Shown: piece by piece, positions 1 to 10,245 of the stretch | Layout of the letters: the number at the start of each line of letters is the position of its first letter | Position numbering within the stretch: the first letter of the stretch is position 1 | NCBI RefSeq assembly: GCF_000331005.1 | Contig: NZ_AEJB01000016.1 | Coordinates: 1-63,153, forward strand | DNA: 63,153 bases | Source of the DNA: Streptomyces turgidiscabies Car8 | Lineage (GTDB): Bacteria > Actinomycetota > Actinomycetes > Streptomycetales > Streptomycetaceae | Direction of reading: 5' to 3' | Notes under the pieces: model-generated | Databases searched by the model: none | What the model was told of the DNA's origin: nothing | The model's input: the letters and a program-made list of their open reading frames with translations, nothing else | Made by a program: the position numbers and the translations under genes

Positions 1-35
1 GCGCCGGGGGCCGGCCGTGGGAGGATCCCGGCACG

Positions 36-662
36 ATGAGCGCTTCCCCGGCGGTACGGAGTCTGCGCGCGGTGATGTTCGCCGCGGTGTGTGTGCTGCT
101 GGCCGCCGCCGCGCACGGACTCGCGACCGGCGGTACGCCGTCGGCCGGGGTGGCGGGTGCCGGGCTCGCGGCCGTGTTCGTCGCCGGGTGGCTGCTCGGC
201 GGCCGGGAGCGGTCGCTGCCGGGGATCGGCGCCCTGATGCTCGTCACCCAGGCGGGGCTGCACACCGCGTTCGGCGCGTTCGGGGCGGTGCGGGTGCGCG
301 CGATGTCACACGCGCATCACCCAGGGACGCAGGGCATGCACGGCATGCGGATGCCCCACGCCCATCTGGGCACCACGACCACGATGAACGCCATGAGCGG
401 CCACGCGATCCCCGCGCACGTCGTGGCCGCACTGGTCGCCTCCTGGTGTCTGCGGCGGGGTGAGGCCGCGCTGTGGTCGCTGCTGCGCTGGGCGGTCGCC
501 CTCGTGCCGGGCCTCGCCGCCTGGTGGCGGGACGCGCCGCTCGGAGTGCCCCGTTCGGCCCCGGGGCGCATGTCGTCGCCGGACGTCCGGCCGGGCCGGC
601 TTCTCCTGCGGTACGCGGTGAGCGGTCGAGGACCGCCGACAGGGATTCCGTACACGCCCTGA
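36..662 (+). CDS. His/Met-rich integral membrane protein, probable copper handling
   Basis: A 208-residue membrane protein. Hydrophobic stretches lie at about residues 13-30, 38-56, 62-86 and 127-165. Between the third and fourth is a loop (about 90-128) rich in His and Met, including HAHH, MHGMRMPHAH and MSGH. That composition is typical of proteins that bind Cu(I)/Cu(II) outside the membrane. The ATG is preceded by GGAGG about nine bases upstream. The gene lies 50 bp ahead of a YcnI-type copper protein in the same direction, which supports a copper role. Proteins of this kind are often found beside YcnI genes in actinobacteria, but I do not recognise a named family. The C-terminal 40 residues look disordered. 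Function is inferred from composition and context. Confidence 0.75.
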   Translation: MSASPAVRSLRAVMFAAVCVLLAAAAHGLATGGTPSAGVAGAGLAAVFVAGWLLGGRERSLPGIGALMLVTQAGLHTAFGAFGAVRVRAMSHAHHPGTQGMHGMRMPHAHLGTTTTMNAMSGHAIPAHVVAALVASWCLRRGEAALWSLLRWAVALVPGLAAWWRDAPLGVPRSAPGRMSSPDVRPGRLLLRYAVSGRGPPTGIPYTP

Positions 663-679
663 AGTTCCTCGACAGCCAC

Positions 680-701
680 CACCAGTACCAGTCACCAGTA
701 C
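680..701 (+). repeat. 9-bp direct repeat in the ycnI leader
   Basis: The nonamer CACCAGTAC occurs at 680-688 and again at 693-701, a 13-bp period. It sits in the short gap between the membrane protein and the YcnI start, ending just before the ribosome-binding region. It is one of several small repeats found at gene junctions in this window. Confidence 0.6.
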
Positions 702-712
702 GGAGTTCCGCC

Positions 713-1456
713 ATGTTCCCGACACGCATCACCCTGCGCCGCGCCGGCGTCGTCACCGGTCTCACCGCCGCCGGAGTCCTCGCCGCGGCGGGTTCCGCCT
801 TCGCGCACGTCACCGTGCACCCCGAGAGCTACGCGAAGGGCGCCACGGACGGCGTCCTGAGCTTCCGGGTCCCCAACGAGGAGGACACCGCGAGCACCAC
901 GAAGGTCCAGGTCTTCCTGCCCACCGACCACCCCGTCCTCGGCGTGCTCGTCACCCCGGAGGCGGGCTGGACGGCGAAGGTGACGACCACCAAGCTGAAG
1001 ACGGCGATCAAGACGGACGACGGGACGATCACCGACGCCGTCTCGGAGATCACCTGGTCAGGCGGCCGGATCCGGCAGGGGGAGTACGAGGACTTCGACG
1101 TCGCGTTCGGTCAACTCCCCGACGACACCGACCAGCTGGCCTTCAAGACCCTGCAGACGTACTCCGACGGCAACGTCGTCCGCTGGATCGAGACGGCTGA
1201 GGCGGGGCAGGACGAGCCGGAGAACCCGGCACCGACGCTGAAGCTGACGGCGGCAGCGGCGGAGGATGGCGCTGCCGCGAGTCCCTCGGCGGCGGCTCCC
1301 GCAGCTGCCTCCCCGAAGAGCGAAGCCGCTACGGACTCCGTGTCGGCCAGTGACTCGACGGCTCGCGGGCTGGGGACCGCCGGGCTGATCGTGGGCGTAC
1401 TGGGCCTGGCCGCGGCGGCGTTCACGCTGGTCAGGACCCGCACCTCACGTTCGTAG
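713..1456 (+). CDS. ycnI: YcnI family (DUF1775) copper-binding protein
   Basis: A 247-residue exported protein. The N-terminus is a classic signal peptide (TLRRAGVVTGLTAAGVLAAAGSAFA). Cleavage after AFA would leave His as the first mature residue (HVTVHPES). In the characterised B. subtilis YcnI the mature N-terminal His helps bind copper, so this match is meaningful. The DUF1775 beta-sandwich follows to about residue 175. Then comes an Ala/Ser/Pro-rich linker and a single C-terminal membrane helix (about 220-240) with a basic tail, so the domain is displayed outside the cell and anchored in the membrane. I chose the ATG at 713 because the signal peptide begins there; the longer open frame back to 473 overlaps the upstream gene and has no such signature. 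Confidence 0.88.
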   Translation: MFPTRITLRRAGVVTGLTAAGVLAAAGSAFAHVTVHPESYAKGATDGVLSFRVPNEEDTASTTKVQVFLPTDHPVLGVLVTPEAGWTAKVTTTKLKTAIKTDDGTITDAVSEITWSGGRIRQGEYEDFDVAFGQLPDDTDQLAFKTLQTYSDGNVVRWIETAEAGQDEPENPAPTLKLTAAAAEDGAAASPSAAAPAAASPKSEAATDSVSASDSTARGLGTAGLIVGVLGLAAAAFTLVRTRTSRS

Positions 1457-1474
1457 CACAGCAGCCGGAGGAAG

Positions 1475-1490
1475 CACGGCAGTCGCCGTG
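1475..1490. terminator. Short hairpin between convergent genes
   Basis: CACGGC and GCCGTG are separated by AGTC, a perfect 6-bp stem with a 4-nt loop. It lies between the convergent ycnI and phosphatidyltransferase genes, 20 bp past the ycnI stop. A weak bidirectional terminator is the simplest reading. Confidence 0.4.
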
Positions 1491-1525
1491 AGCCGCGGTC
1501 CGCGCCACGCCGGGCGGGCCGCAGC

Positions 1526-2320
1526 TCAGCGGGACAGGGACTCGGGGACCAGGGTTCGCAGCTGGCGCTCGACCGAGGTGATCGACGCGACGGGCGCCGT
1601 CGTACGGGGCCGGGACGTGCGGTACAGCCACAGGATGTCCCGGCCGAACGACCAGACCAGCGTCCCCAGGGCCAGCGCGACCACGGCCTGCGTCGCCGTG
1701 TGGGGCAGGTAGCCGGAGGCGCCGAGCAGCAGCAGGATGCCCTGGAGGGCGGCCACGGTCTTGCGGGCGGTGCTCGGGGGGAGCGGGGCGTTCAGCCACG
1801 GCAGAACGCGGGCGGCGGCGACGAAGGCGTAGCGCATGCCGCCGATCAGCAGGACCCACGGGCCCAGCGACATCGACACGTACACGCTGAGCACCAGGAT
1901 GAGGAACGCGTCGACCTCCATGTCGAAACGCGCCCCCAGTGTCGAGCAGGTGCCCGTGCGCCGGGCGACCTTGCCGTCCACGCCGTCGAGGAGCAGGGCC
2001 ACGGCCGTCAGGCCGACGAACAGCGTGACGGGCGGCGAGCTCACGAAGGAGTCGGCGACCAGGGCCGTCACCCCGCCGACCAGCGTCGCCCGGCCGAGAG
2101 TGACCCGGTTGGCCGGGCCGAACGACTTCGACCCGGACCGGTGCAGCGCGCGGGACAGTACGGCCCAGGTCGCGATCGCGAACGCCAGCCCCGTCAGCCA
2201 GCCCGCCGGGCCCAGACCGATCGCGGAGCCGATCAGGGCCAGCAACAGGACCTGCAGGCCCGCCCCCAGCGCGGTCTCCTGCTGAACCAGCCTCGCTTCG
2301 TACGTGTTGTTCAGGGCCAC
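1526..2320 (-). CDS. CDP-alcohol phosphatidyltransferase family membrane enzyme
   Basis: A 264-residue integral membrane enzyme. The family signature D-G-x2-A-R-x8-G-x3-D-x3-D is fully present (DGKVARRTGTCSTLGARFD, then MEVD), with all metal-binding aspartates. Such enzymes transfer a phosphatidyl or phospho-alcohol group from a CDP-activated donor to an alcohol acceptor during phospholipid synthesis; the acceptor cannot be told from sequence. About six hydrophobic segments surround the motif. I chose the GTG at 2320 (MALNNTYEARL) because longer upstream frames run through the divergent promoter region. The gene is divergent from the dehydrogenase at 2428, with 107 bp between starts, so the two may be co-regulated. 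That proximity ties it loosely to the pteridine-like locus to its right. Confidence 0.85.
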   Translation of the reverse strand: MALNNTYEARLVQQETALGAGLQVLLLALIGSAIGLGPAGWLTGLAFAIATWAVLSRALHRSGSKSFGPANRVTLGRATLVGGVTALVADSFVSSPPVTLFVGLTAVALLLDGVDGKVARRTGTCSTLGARFDMEVDAFLILVLSVYVSMSLGPWVLLIGGMRYAFVAAARVLPWLNAPLPPSTARKTVAALQGILLLLGASGYLPHTATQAVVALALGTLVWSFGRDILWLYRTSRPRTTAPVASITSVERQLRTLVPESLSR

Positions 2321-2359
2321 CGCGAGTCCTCCGCCGTATGTACAGAGTGGATCATGCCG

Positions 2360-2393
2360 CGTACTGTGCGCGGACTGTGCACATCGCAGTACG
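2360..2393. promoter_or_regulatory. Inverted repeat in a divergent promoter region
   Basis: CGTACTG (2360-2366) and CAGTACG (2387-2393) form an inverted repeat with a 20-bp spacer between two divergent genes. It could be an operator shared by the phosphatidyltransferase and the dehydrogenase operon. The arms are only 7 bp, so this is tentative. Confidence 0.3.
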
Positions 2394-2427
2394 TGAACAA
2401 CTTCCCAAGCGTTCAGGAGGAACTCCG

Positions 2428-5190
<2,763 letters not shown>

Positions 5191-5194
<4 letters not shown>

Positions 5195-5451
5195 GGACGG
5201 CGAGCACGAACGCGGCTTCGGCCGGGTCGGTCTCCGCCCGGGGACTTCGGGTGGCCGCGCTGCGCGGTGCCGTCGGGGTACGGGGGCGGATACCCTCCGG
5301 AACCCCGAAGGACGGTGTGGACGACGGCACGGACAAGGCGACGACGTCCCCGGCTCGGGCCGGATCGGAGCCCGGCCGTCGGGCGGCCGCGCTGCGGAGT
5401 CTCGTGGGAACGCCGGGGCGAACCTCCCGGGACGCAAGGAGCGCGGCATGA
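5191..5451 (+). CDS. 86-residue coupled small ORF derived from glycosyltransferase 3' end
   Basis: An open frame that starts on ATGA shared with the glycosyltransferase stop and ends on ATGA shared with the methyltransferase start. It has high GC at third positions. Its translation contains two degenerate copies of the glycosyltransferase C-terminus. The end of the glycosyltransferase reads ATARSLAGVLGRIPWEP, the first copy RVAALRGAVGVRGRIPSGTP, and the second RRAAALRSLVGTPGRTSRD. At the DNA level each copy ends in a purine-rich stretch that can act as a ribosome-binding site. It therefore looks like a tandem duplication of the gene end that stayed open. It may be translated merely to keep ribosomes coupled. 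No domain is recognisable. Confidence 0.4.
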
Positions 5452-6482
5452 AGAAGACGACGACCATCACGACTTCGGCGGCGTCCGAGATCCAGCGACG
5501 AGGACCGGTGACTCCGGTGGACGCGAACGCCGAGCACGCCGCCGGGATTCCGGCCCAGCCGACGCACCGGGACGTGAAGGCCGGCGCCGGGCCGGTGGGC
5601 CCGGGGGAGCGGGGCACGATCCGGCTGCGCGAGGCCGGTCCCGACGACCCGCCCCGGTACGCGCCCGACTGGCTGGAGCTGCGCGAGGGCCCCGACGCCG
5701 CCGCACGCGCCGTCGAACTGCTCGACCCGCTGCGCATCCGGCTGGCCAACCTGCCGGGAAAGCCGGGCGGGCTCGTCATCCACGACCTGGGCTGCGGCAC
5801 CGGCTCCATGGGCCGCTGGCTCGCGCCCCGGCTCGACGGCGCCCAGCACTGGGTCCTGCACGACCGCGACCCCTACCTGCTGCACTTCGCCGCCGTGGCC
5901 TCGCCGCGCGCCGCCGCCGACGGCAGCCGCGTGACGGTCGAGACGCGGCGCGGCGACGTCGCCCGGCTGACCTCCGACGCGCTGTCCGGCGCCTCCCTGG
6001 TCACCGCCTCCGCCCTGCTGGACGTCCTCACCCGTGAGGAGGTCGACGCCCTCGCCACCGCCTGCGCGGGCGCCGGCTGCCCGGCCCTGCTGACCCTGTC
6101 CGTGGCCGGCCGCGTCCAGTTCGCCACCCCCGACCCGCTGGACGGGGACCTCGCCGACGCGTTCAACGCCCACCAGCGGCGCTCGGGAATGCTCGGCCCC
6201 GACGCGGTCACGGCGGCCTGCGAGGCCTTCGACCAGCGGGGCGCCACGGTCCGCGTCCACCCCAGTGCCTGGCACCTCGGCCCCGTGGAGGCCCCCCTCA
6301 CCGCCGAGTGGCTGCGCGGCTGGGTCGCGGCAGCGGTGGAGGAACGCCCGGCGCTGCGGGACCGCGCCGACAAGTACCTCGCCGAGCGCCTGGAGGCCTG
6401 CGCGGCCGGCGAACTGCGGGTCGAGGTCCATCACAGCGACCTCCTGGCCCTGGCCAGGCCGACGGGCGGGACGACGTCATGA
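5448..6482 (+). CDS. SAM-dependent methyltransferase (class I)
   Basis: A 344-residue protein. The first 60 residues are low-complexity. A class I methyltransferase fold follows with motif I at about residue 110 (IHDLGCGTGSMG), an acidic residue after the second strand (LHDRDPY), and a motif near STALLDVL-type positions (ASALLDVLTREEVD). It should transfer a methyl group from S-adenosylmethionine to a small molecule. It lies between the glycosyltransferase (via a coupled mini-ORF) and the UPF0104 membrane protein, overlapping the latter by four bases. In context the acceptor is likely the pterin/pyrimidine or sugar made by the operon. The long variable N-terminus may be an extension created by repeat expansion at the junction. 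Confidence 0.82.
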   Translation: MKKTTTITTSAASEIQRRGPVTPVDANAEHAAGIPAQPTHRDVKAGAGPVGPGERGTIRLREAGPDDPPRYAPDWLELREGPDAAARAVELLDPLRIRLANLPGKPGGLVIHDLGCGTGSMGRWLAPRLDGAQHWVLHDRDPYLLHFAAVASPRAAADGSRVTVETRRGDVARLTSDALSGASLVTASALLDVLTREEVDALATACAGAGCPALLTLSVAGRVQFATPDPLDGDLADAFNAHQRRSGMLGPDAVTAACEAFDQRGATVRVHPSAWHLGPVEAPLTAEWLRGWVAAAVEERPALRDRADKYLAERLEACAAGELRVEVHHSDLLALARPTGGTTS

Positions 6483-7816
6483 CCGTCCAGACGGTGGACG
6501 CGGCGGAGGTCGTGCTCAGCGGCCTCGGTGACGTCGGGCACGGGACCGTGTCGGTCAGCGGCTCCGCCACGGGGCTCGACCGGCTGCCGCCGTCCCGCGT
6601 CGAACGATCCGCGCCCGCCCGGGCGCGCTCCGCCGCAGCGGGCCGCGCCGGGGTCATCGGCTTCGTCGGGCCCCGGGACACCGCCCCGCGGGCCGCCACC
6701 CCGAGCCGGCTGCGCCGCGCGACGCGTGCCCTGCGCCCGCACCTCGGCACCCTCGCCGGAGTGACGATTCTCGGCGTGCTGCTCTGGCGCCTCGGCACCG
6801 GTGTCTTCCTCGACGGGCTCCGGCGCATCGACGCGACAACACTGCTGGTGGGCCTCGGAATCGGGCTGCTCACCACAGGGTTCAGCGCCTGGCGCTGGGC
6901 ACTGGTCGCCCGGCGCCTGCAGCTCAGGCTGCCCCTTGTGCCCGCGATCGCCGACTACTACCGCTCACTGTTCCTGAACGCGGCCCTCCCCGGCGGCGTC
7001 CTCGGTGACGTGCACCGCGCGGTACGGCACGGGCAGAGCACCGGTGACGTCAAGCGCGGGGTCCGTGCGGTCGTCCTGGAACGCGTCGCCGGACAGATCG
7101 CCCTGATCACCGTCGGCGGAGCGGTGCTGCTCACGCTGCCGTCCCCGGTGCTCGCCGAGGCCCGCCGGATCGCCCTGATGGCGGCCTTCGCCGCCGCGGG
7201 CGCCGTCGCCGTCCTTGTCGCCGTCCGGATGAACCGCGCCCCGAGCGCCGCCGCCCGCAGGGCCCGAGCCCTGCGAGCCGTGCTCACCGAGGCCCGCGGC
7301 GCCCTGTTCTCCCGCGAGAACCTGCCGGGCGTGGCGCTCTCCTCCCTGATCGTCCTCTCCGGACACCTCGGGATGTTCGTGGTCGCCGCCCGGGTCGCCG
7401 GATCCTCGGCCTCTGTCGCCGAGTTGCTGCCGATCGCCGTACTGGCGCTGCTGGCGATGGGCCTGCCGCTGAACGTCGGCGGCTGGGGACCCCGCGAGGG
7501 CGTCACCGCCTGGGCGTTCGGGGCGGCGGGGCTGGGCGCAAGCATGGGGCTGAGCGTCGCTGTCGTGTACGGCGTGCTGAGCTTCGTGGCCGCCCTGCCC
7601 GGCGCGGTCGTCCTGGTCGTCCGCTACTTCTGGTCGCCGGCCGAGCCCGCCGAGTCCGCGGAACCGGCGGCATCAGCACCCGCACCGGCACCTGCATCTG
7701 CATCGGTGAGCATCGAGAAATACGCCCCGAAGGACTCGGCGAAGCTCGCCAGCAACGCCTTCCCCTTTTCGGCGGAACCCAGTGAAGGGCGTCCGATGAC
7801 ACCGGAATCGGTGTAA
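6479..7816 (+). CDS. UPF0104 / lysylphosphatidylglycerol synthase-type transmembrane protein
   Basis: A 445-residue polytopic membrane protein. About 85 cytosolic residues precede eight or so helices between residues 95 and 385. The GGVLGDVHRA loop and the LPLNVGGWGPREG segment are typical of the UPF0104/LPG_synthase_TM family, whose members flip or modify lipid-linked molecules. It lacks the cytosolic aminoacyltransferase domain of MprF, so only the membrane half is present. The last 64 residues are a low-complexity AEPAESAEPAASAPAPAPA tail plus sequence antisense to the neighbouring creatininase gene, so the gene overlaps that convergent gene by 193 bp. The core fold ends near 7630, and the tail may be a read-on after loss of an older stop codon. 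Confidence 0.82.
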   Translation: MTVQTVDAAEVVLSGLGDVGHGTVSVSGSATGLDRLPPSRVERSAPARARSAAAGRAGVIGFVGPRDTAPRAATPSRLRRATRALRPHLGTLAGVTILGVLLWRLGTGVFLDGLRRIDATTLLVGLGIGLLTTGFSAWRWALVARRLQLRLPLVPAIADYYRSLFLNAALPGGVLGDVHRAVRHGQSTGDVKRGVRAVVLERVAGQIALITVGGAVLLTLPSPVLAEARRIALMAAFAAAGAVAVLVAVRMNRAPSAAARRARALRAVLTEARGALFSRENLPGVALSSLIVLSGHLGMFVVAARVAGSSASVAELLPIAVLALLAMGLPLNVGGWGPREGVTAWAFGAAGLGASMGLSVAVVYGVLSFVAALPGAVVLVVRYFWSPAEPAESAEPAASAPAPAPASASVSIEKYAPKDSAKLASNAFPFSAEPSEGRPMTPESV

Positions 7817-8466
7817 CCGGCCATGCCGAGGGTGAGGAGATGCCGGCGGTCGTCGGCGACGAAGTCAGAGGTTTCATAACCGGGACGGAGCAATTCGGGA
7901 TGAGCGTGCAGAAGGACGGAGGTCTCGATTTCCCCCGCGTGCATGTCCGTGAGCAGCGAGGTCACCACTCCGGCCCGCTCGCGCGCCGTCTCCCAGTCCT
8001 CCCCGGCCGGGAACAGCGCCATCCGCTCACCTCGCGCGGAGGATTCCTGAACGACGTTGCCCAGTACGTAGTTTCCGCCGTGTCCGTTGACGACCACCAG
8101 GGCTTCGACGCCCGAGCGGCGCAGCGAATCGGCGATGTCCCGTACTACCGCGTGAAGGGTCACGGAGGAGATGCTGACGGTTCCCGGCCACTTGGCGTGT
8201 TCGTGCGAGCAGGCGATGGTCACCGGAGGAAGGAGGTGCACCGGGTATGCGGATGCGATCTCCCGGGCAATGGCACAGGCGACCAGGGTGTCGGTCGTCA
8301 ACGGAAGGAAGGGGCCATGCTGTTCGAAGCTCCCGACCGGAAGAACGGCGACCTGCGTTGAGACGCCGGCGGCTCGTGTCCGTACGTCTTCCGTAGTGTC
8401 CACCGGCAACAGGCCGCCGGTCGGCAACGCTACGGACGCCGTCGACCGTATTCCCGATTCATCCAT
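7624..8466 (-). CDS. Creatininase-family amidohydrolase, candidate FAPy deformylase
   Basis: A 280-residue creatininase-fold metalloamidohydrolase. All expected metal ligands are visible: Glu48 and His50 (SFEQHG), Asp59 (LTTDT), His129 (NGHGGN) and Glu179 (HAGEIETS). The family includes creatininase, MftE and the archaeal enzyme ArfB, which removes formate from the formylated pyrimidine made by GTP cyclohydrolase III. Because the divergent neighbour at 8505 is a GTP cyclohydrolase II variant expected to stop at that same formyl intermediate, an ArfB-like deformylase role fits well. Start codons of the two genes are only 38 bp apart. A GGGAG Shine-Dalgarno precedes the ATG. The last 25 residues are a repetitive DAGAGAGADAAG tail lying opposite the UPF0104 gene. 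Confidence 0.85.
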   Translation of the reverse strand: MDESGIRSTASVALPTGGLLPVDTTEDVRTRAAGVSTQVAVLPVGSFEQHGPFLPLTTDTLVACAIAREIASAYPVHLLPPVTIACSHEHAKWPGTVSISSVTLHAVVRDIADSLRRSGVEALVVVNGHGGNYVLGNVVQESSARGERMALFPAGEDWETARERAGVVTSLLTDMHAGEIETSVLLHAHPELLRPGYETSDFVADDRRHLLTLGMAGYTDSGVIGRPSLGSAEKGKALLASFAESFGAYFSMLTDADAGAGAGADAAGSADSAGSAGDQK

Positions 8467-8504
8467 GTTCTCCCGGCCTTTCGTCTCTGCTTAGGAACCA
8501 GATC

Positions 8505-9161
8505 ATGACAGAAAAACTTGGCGTACTCGGCAAAGCCTCCCAGGCCTCGGGAGTGGAACGCGTGGTGAATGCGCCGTTGCCCACCGTGTACGGCGATTTC
8601 CAGGCGGTCGGATACATGGACCACGATCGCGGTGACGAGCAAGTGGCGCTGGTCTACGGCGAGATAGCCGAGGACGACGTTCTCACCAGGCTGCATTCCG
8701 AATGCCTGACCGGTGACGCCTTCGGCTCCCAGCACTGCGAATGCGGGGACCAGCTCGACTCGGCGCTGCGCGCGATAGTCGCCGAGGGAAGCGGCATTCT
8801 CGTCTACCTCAGAGGGCACGAGGGCCGGGGTATCGGTCTGCTCGCCAAGCTGCGCGCGATGCAGCTGCAGTCGGAGGGCCTGGACACCGTCGAGGCGAAC
8901 CTCGCGCAGGGACTGCCGGTGGACTCCCGTGACTACGGCGTCGCGGCGGAGATCCTCCACGACCTCGGGGTCCGTTCGGTGCGCCTGATGTCCAACAACC
9001 CGCGCAAGCGCGAGGCGTTGGTCCGCCACGGCATCAAGATCGCCGAAGACGTACCGCTGCTGATCCCGCCGTGCGAGAACAACATCACCTACCTGCGGAC
9101 CAAGCGCGAGCGTCTCGACCACGTCCTGCCGCACCTGGACGCGGTGGCGCACTGGTCCTGA
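8505..9161 (+). CDS. ribA: GTP cyclohydrolase II paralogue of the FAPy-forming type
   Basis: A 218-residue GTP cyclohydrolase II fold. Zinc ligands Cys67, Cys78 and Cys80 (SECLTGDAFGSQHCEC) and the RGHEGRGIGL active-site loop are present. Aligned with E. coli RibA, the catalytic Tyr105 in KIRAYALQ is replaced by Met119 in KLRAMQLQ. In S. coelicolor SCO6655 the same Tyr-to-Met change was shown to yield the formylated pyrimidine FAPy from GTP instead of the deformylated riboflavin precursor. This is therefore probably not the housekeeping riboflavin gene but the entry enzyme of the specialised locus. It lacks the RibB half found in bifunctional riboflavin enzymes. An AGGAA element precedes the ATG. 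The deformylation step would fall to the divergent creatininase-type protein. Confidence 0.9.
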   Translation: MTEKLGVLGKASQASGVERVVNAPLPTVYGDFQAVGYMDHDRGDEQVALVYGEIAEDDVLTRLHSECLTGDAFGSQHCECGDQLDSALRAIVAEGSGILVYLRGHEGRGIGLLAKLRAMQLQSEGLDTVEANLAQGLPVDSRDYGVAAEILHDLGVRSVRLMSNNPRKREALVRHGIKIAEDVPLLIPPCENNITYLRTKRERLDHVLPHLDAVAHWS

Positions 9162-9262
9162 CCTGACCGGGAGAGCCGACCGGGAGCCCCGATCAGGGGG
9201 CGCGCGTCATTCGTATGCGCGCGGGGGGTGCCAGAAGCCCCGATTCCGGAAAGGAAGAGGGA

Positions 9263-10243
9263 ATGACCGACGACGTCCTCTTCCTCTCCCGGGACCGGGT
9301 GACGGCCCTCCTCGACGCCGACACGGCGATCGCCTCGCAGCGCGCGGCGTTCGGCGCGCTGGGCGCGGGTGGCGCACGGCAGCCCGATCTGCCCGGGAAG
9401 ATCATGCATCCCAGCCGCTTCGACGACAGTGTGGTCTTCGCGTACGTCTCCCGGCTGTCCCGGGACACCGGCGCCGTGGCGAAGTTCGGCAGTGTCAATC
9501 CCGGCAACGCGGCGGCCGGCCTGCCGACCGTGCACGCCGTCATCACCGCCCTCGACCCGGTGACGGGCGAACTCGCCGCTGTCATGGACGGCACGGCCGT
9601 CACGACCCTGCGTACGGCCGCCGCCAGCGCCGTGGCCTTCGACGCGCTGTCCACCGCCGACAGCGCCGAACTGGCCCTCATCGGCTCGGGCACCCAGGCA
9701 CTCGCCCACGCCCGGGCCGTCTCCCGGGTACGGGACCTGAAAGCCGTACGGGTGTGGAGCCCGGACCCGGAGCGGCGCGCGCGGGCGGCGGAGCTGCTCG
9801 CGGCCGAACTCGGCGTCGCCGCCGAGGCGACCGGCACACCCCGGGACGCGGTGACCGGGGCGTCCCTGGTCGCGGCCTGCACCCTCAGCGCCACCCCCGT
9901 CGTGCGCGGCGCGTGGCTCGCGCCCGGGTGCACGGTGGTCAGCGTGGGCTCGTTCGAGCCGAGCCGCAGTGAGGTCGACGCGGGGGTCGTCCGGCGGGCT
10001 GCGGCCGTCGTCGTCGACGACCCGGCGACCGCGGCGGAACACGCCGGGCCGGTGGTCGACGCGCTCCGGGACCGCCTGCTGGCCCGCGAGGACCTGATCG
10101 GGCTCGGGGAGGTCCTCACGGGTGCACGGACCGCCCGCACCGGCCCCGACGACATCGTCTTCTACAACAGCGTCGGCCTGGGCGTACAGGACGCGGCGGC
10201 CGCCTGGGCCGTCATTCACGCGGCGAGGGGAGCGGGGCGTTGA
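9263..10243 (+). CDS. Ornithine cyclodeaminase / mu-crystallin family enzyme
   Basis: A 326-residue NAD(P)-dependent enzyme of the OCD/mu-crystallin family. The N-terminal substrate domain contains KFGSVNPGN and the DGTAVTTLRTAAASA segment, with the conserved Asp and Thr-x-x-Arg-Thr. A Rossmann domain follows with LIGSGTQALAHARA. Family members deaminate ornithine to proline or reduce cyclic ketimines such as piperideine-2-carboxylate to pipecolate. The next genes are an FAD amine oxidase and two saccharopine dehydrogenases, so a ketimine reductase role in lysine/pipecolate metabolism is favoured. The ATG at 9263 follows a GGAAGAGG element. The gene starts 102 bp after the cyclohydrolase and looks like the head of its own coupled operon. 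Its 3' end has been partly duplicated just downstream. Confidence 0.85.
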   Translation: MTDDVLFLSRDRVTALLDADTAIASQRAAFGALGAGGARQPDLPGKIMHPSRFDDSVVFAYVSRLSRDTGAVAKFGSVNPGNAAAGLPTVHAVITALDPVTGELAAVMDGTAVTTLRTAAASAVAFDALSTADSAELALIGSGTQALAHARAVSRVRDLKAVRVWSPDPERRARAAELLAAELGVAAEATGTPRDAVTGASLVAACTLSATPVVRGAWLAPGCTVVSVGSFEPSRSEVDAGVVRRAAAVVVDDPATAAEHAGPVVDALRDRLLAREDLIGLGEVLTGARTARTGPDDIVFYNSVGLGVQDAAAAWAVIHAARGAGR

Positions 10244-10245
10244 GC

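Noticed and set aside
8467..8504. A flavin riboswitch in front of the ribA-like gene
   Set aside because: Only 38 bp separate the two divergent starts, too short for an FMN aptamer, and the gene is probably not a riboflavin gene.
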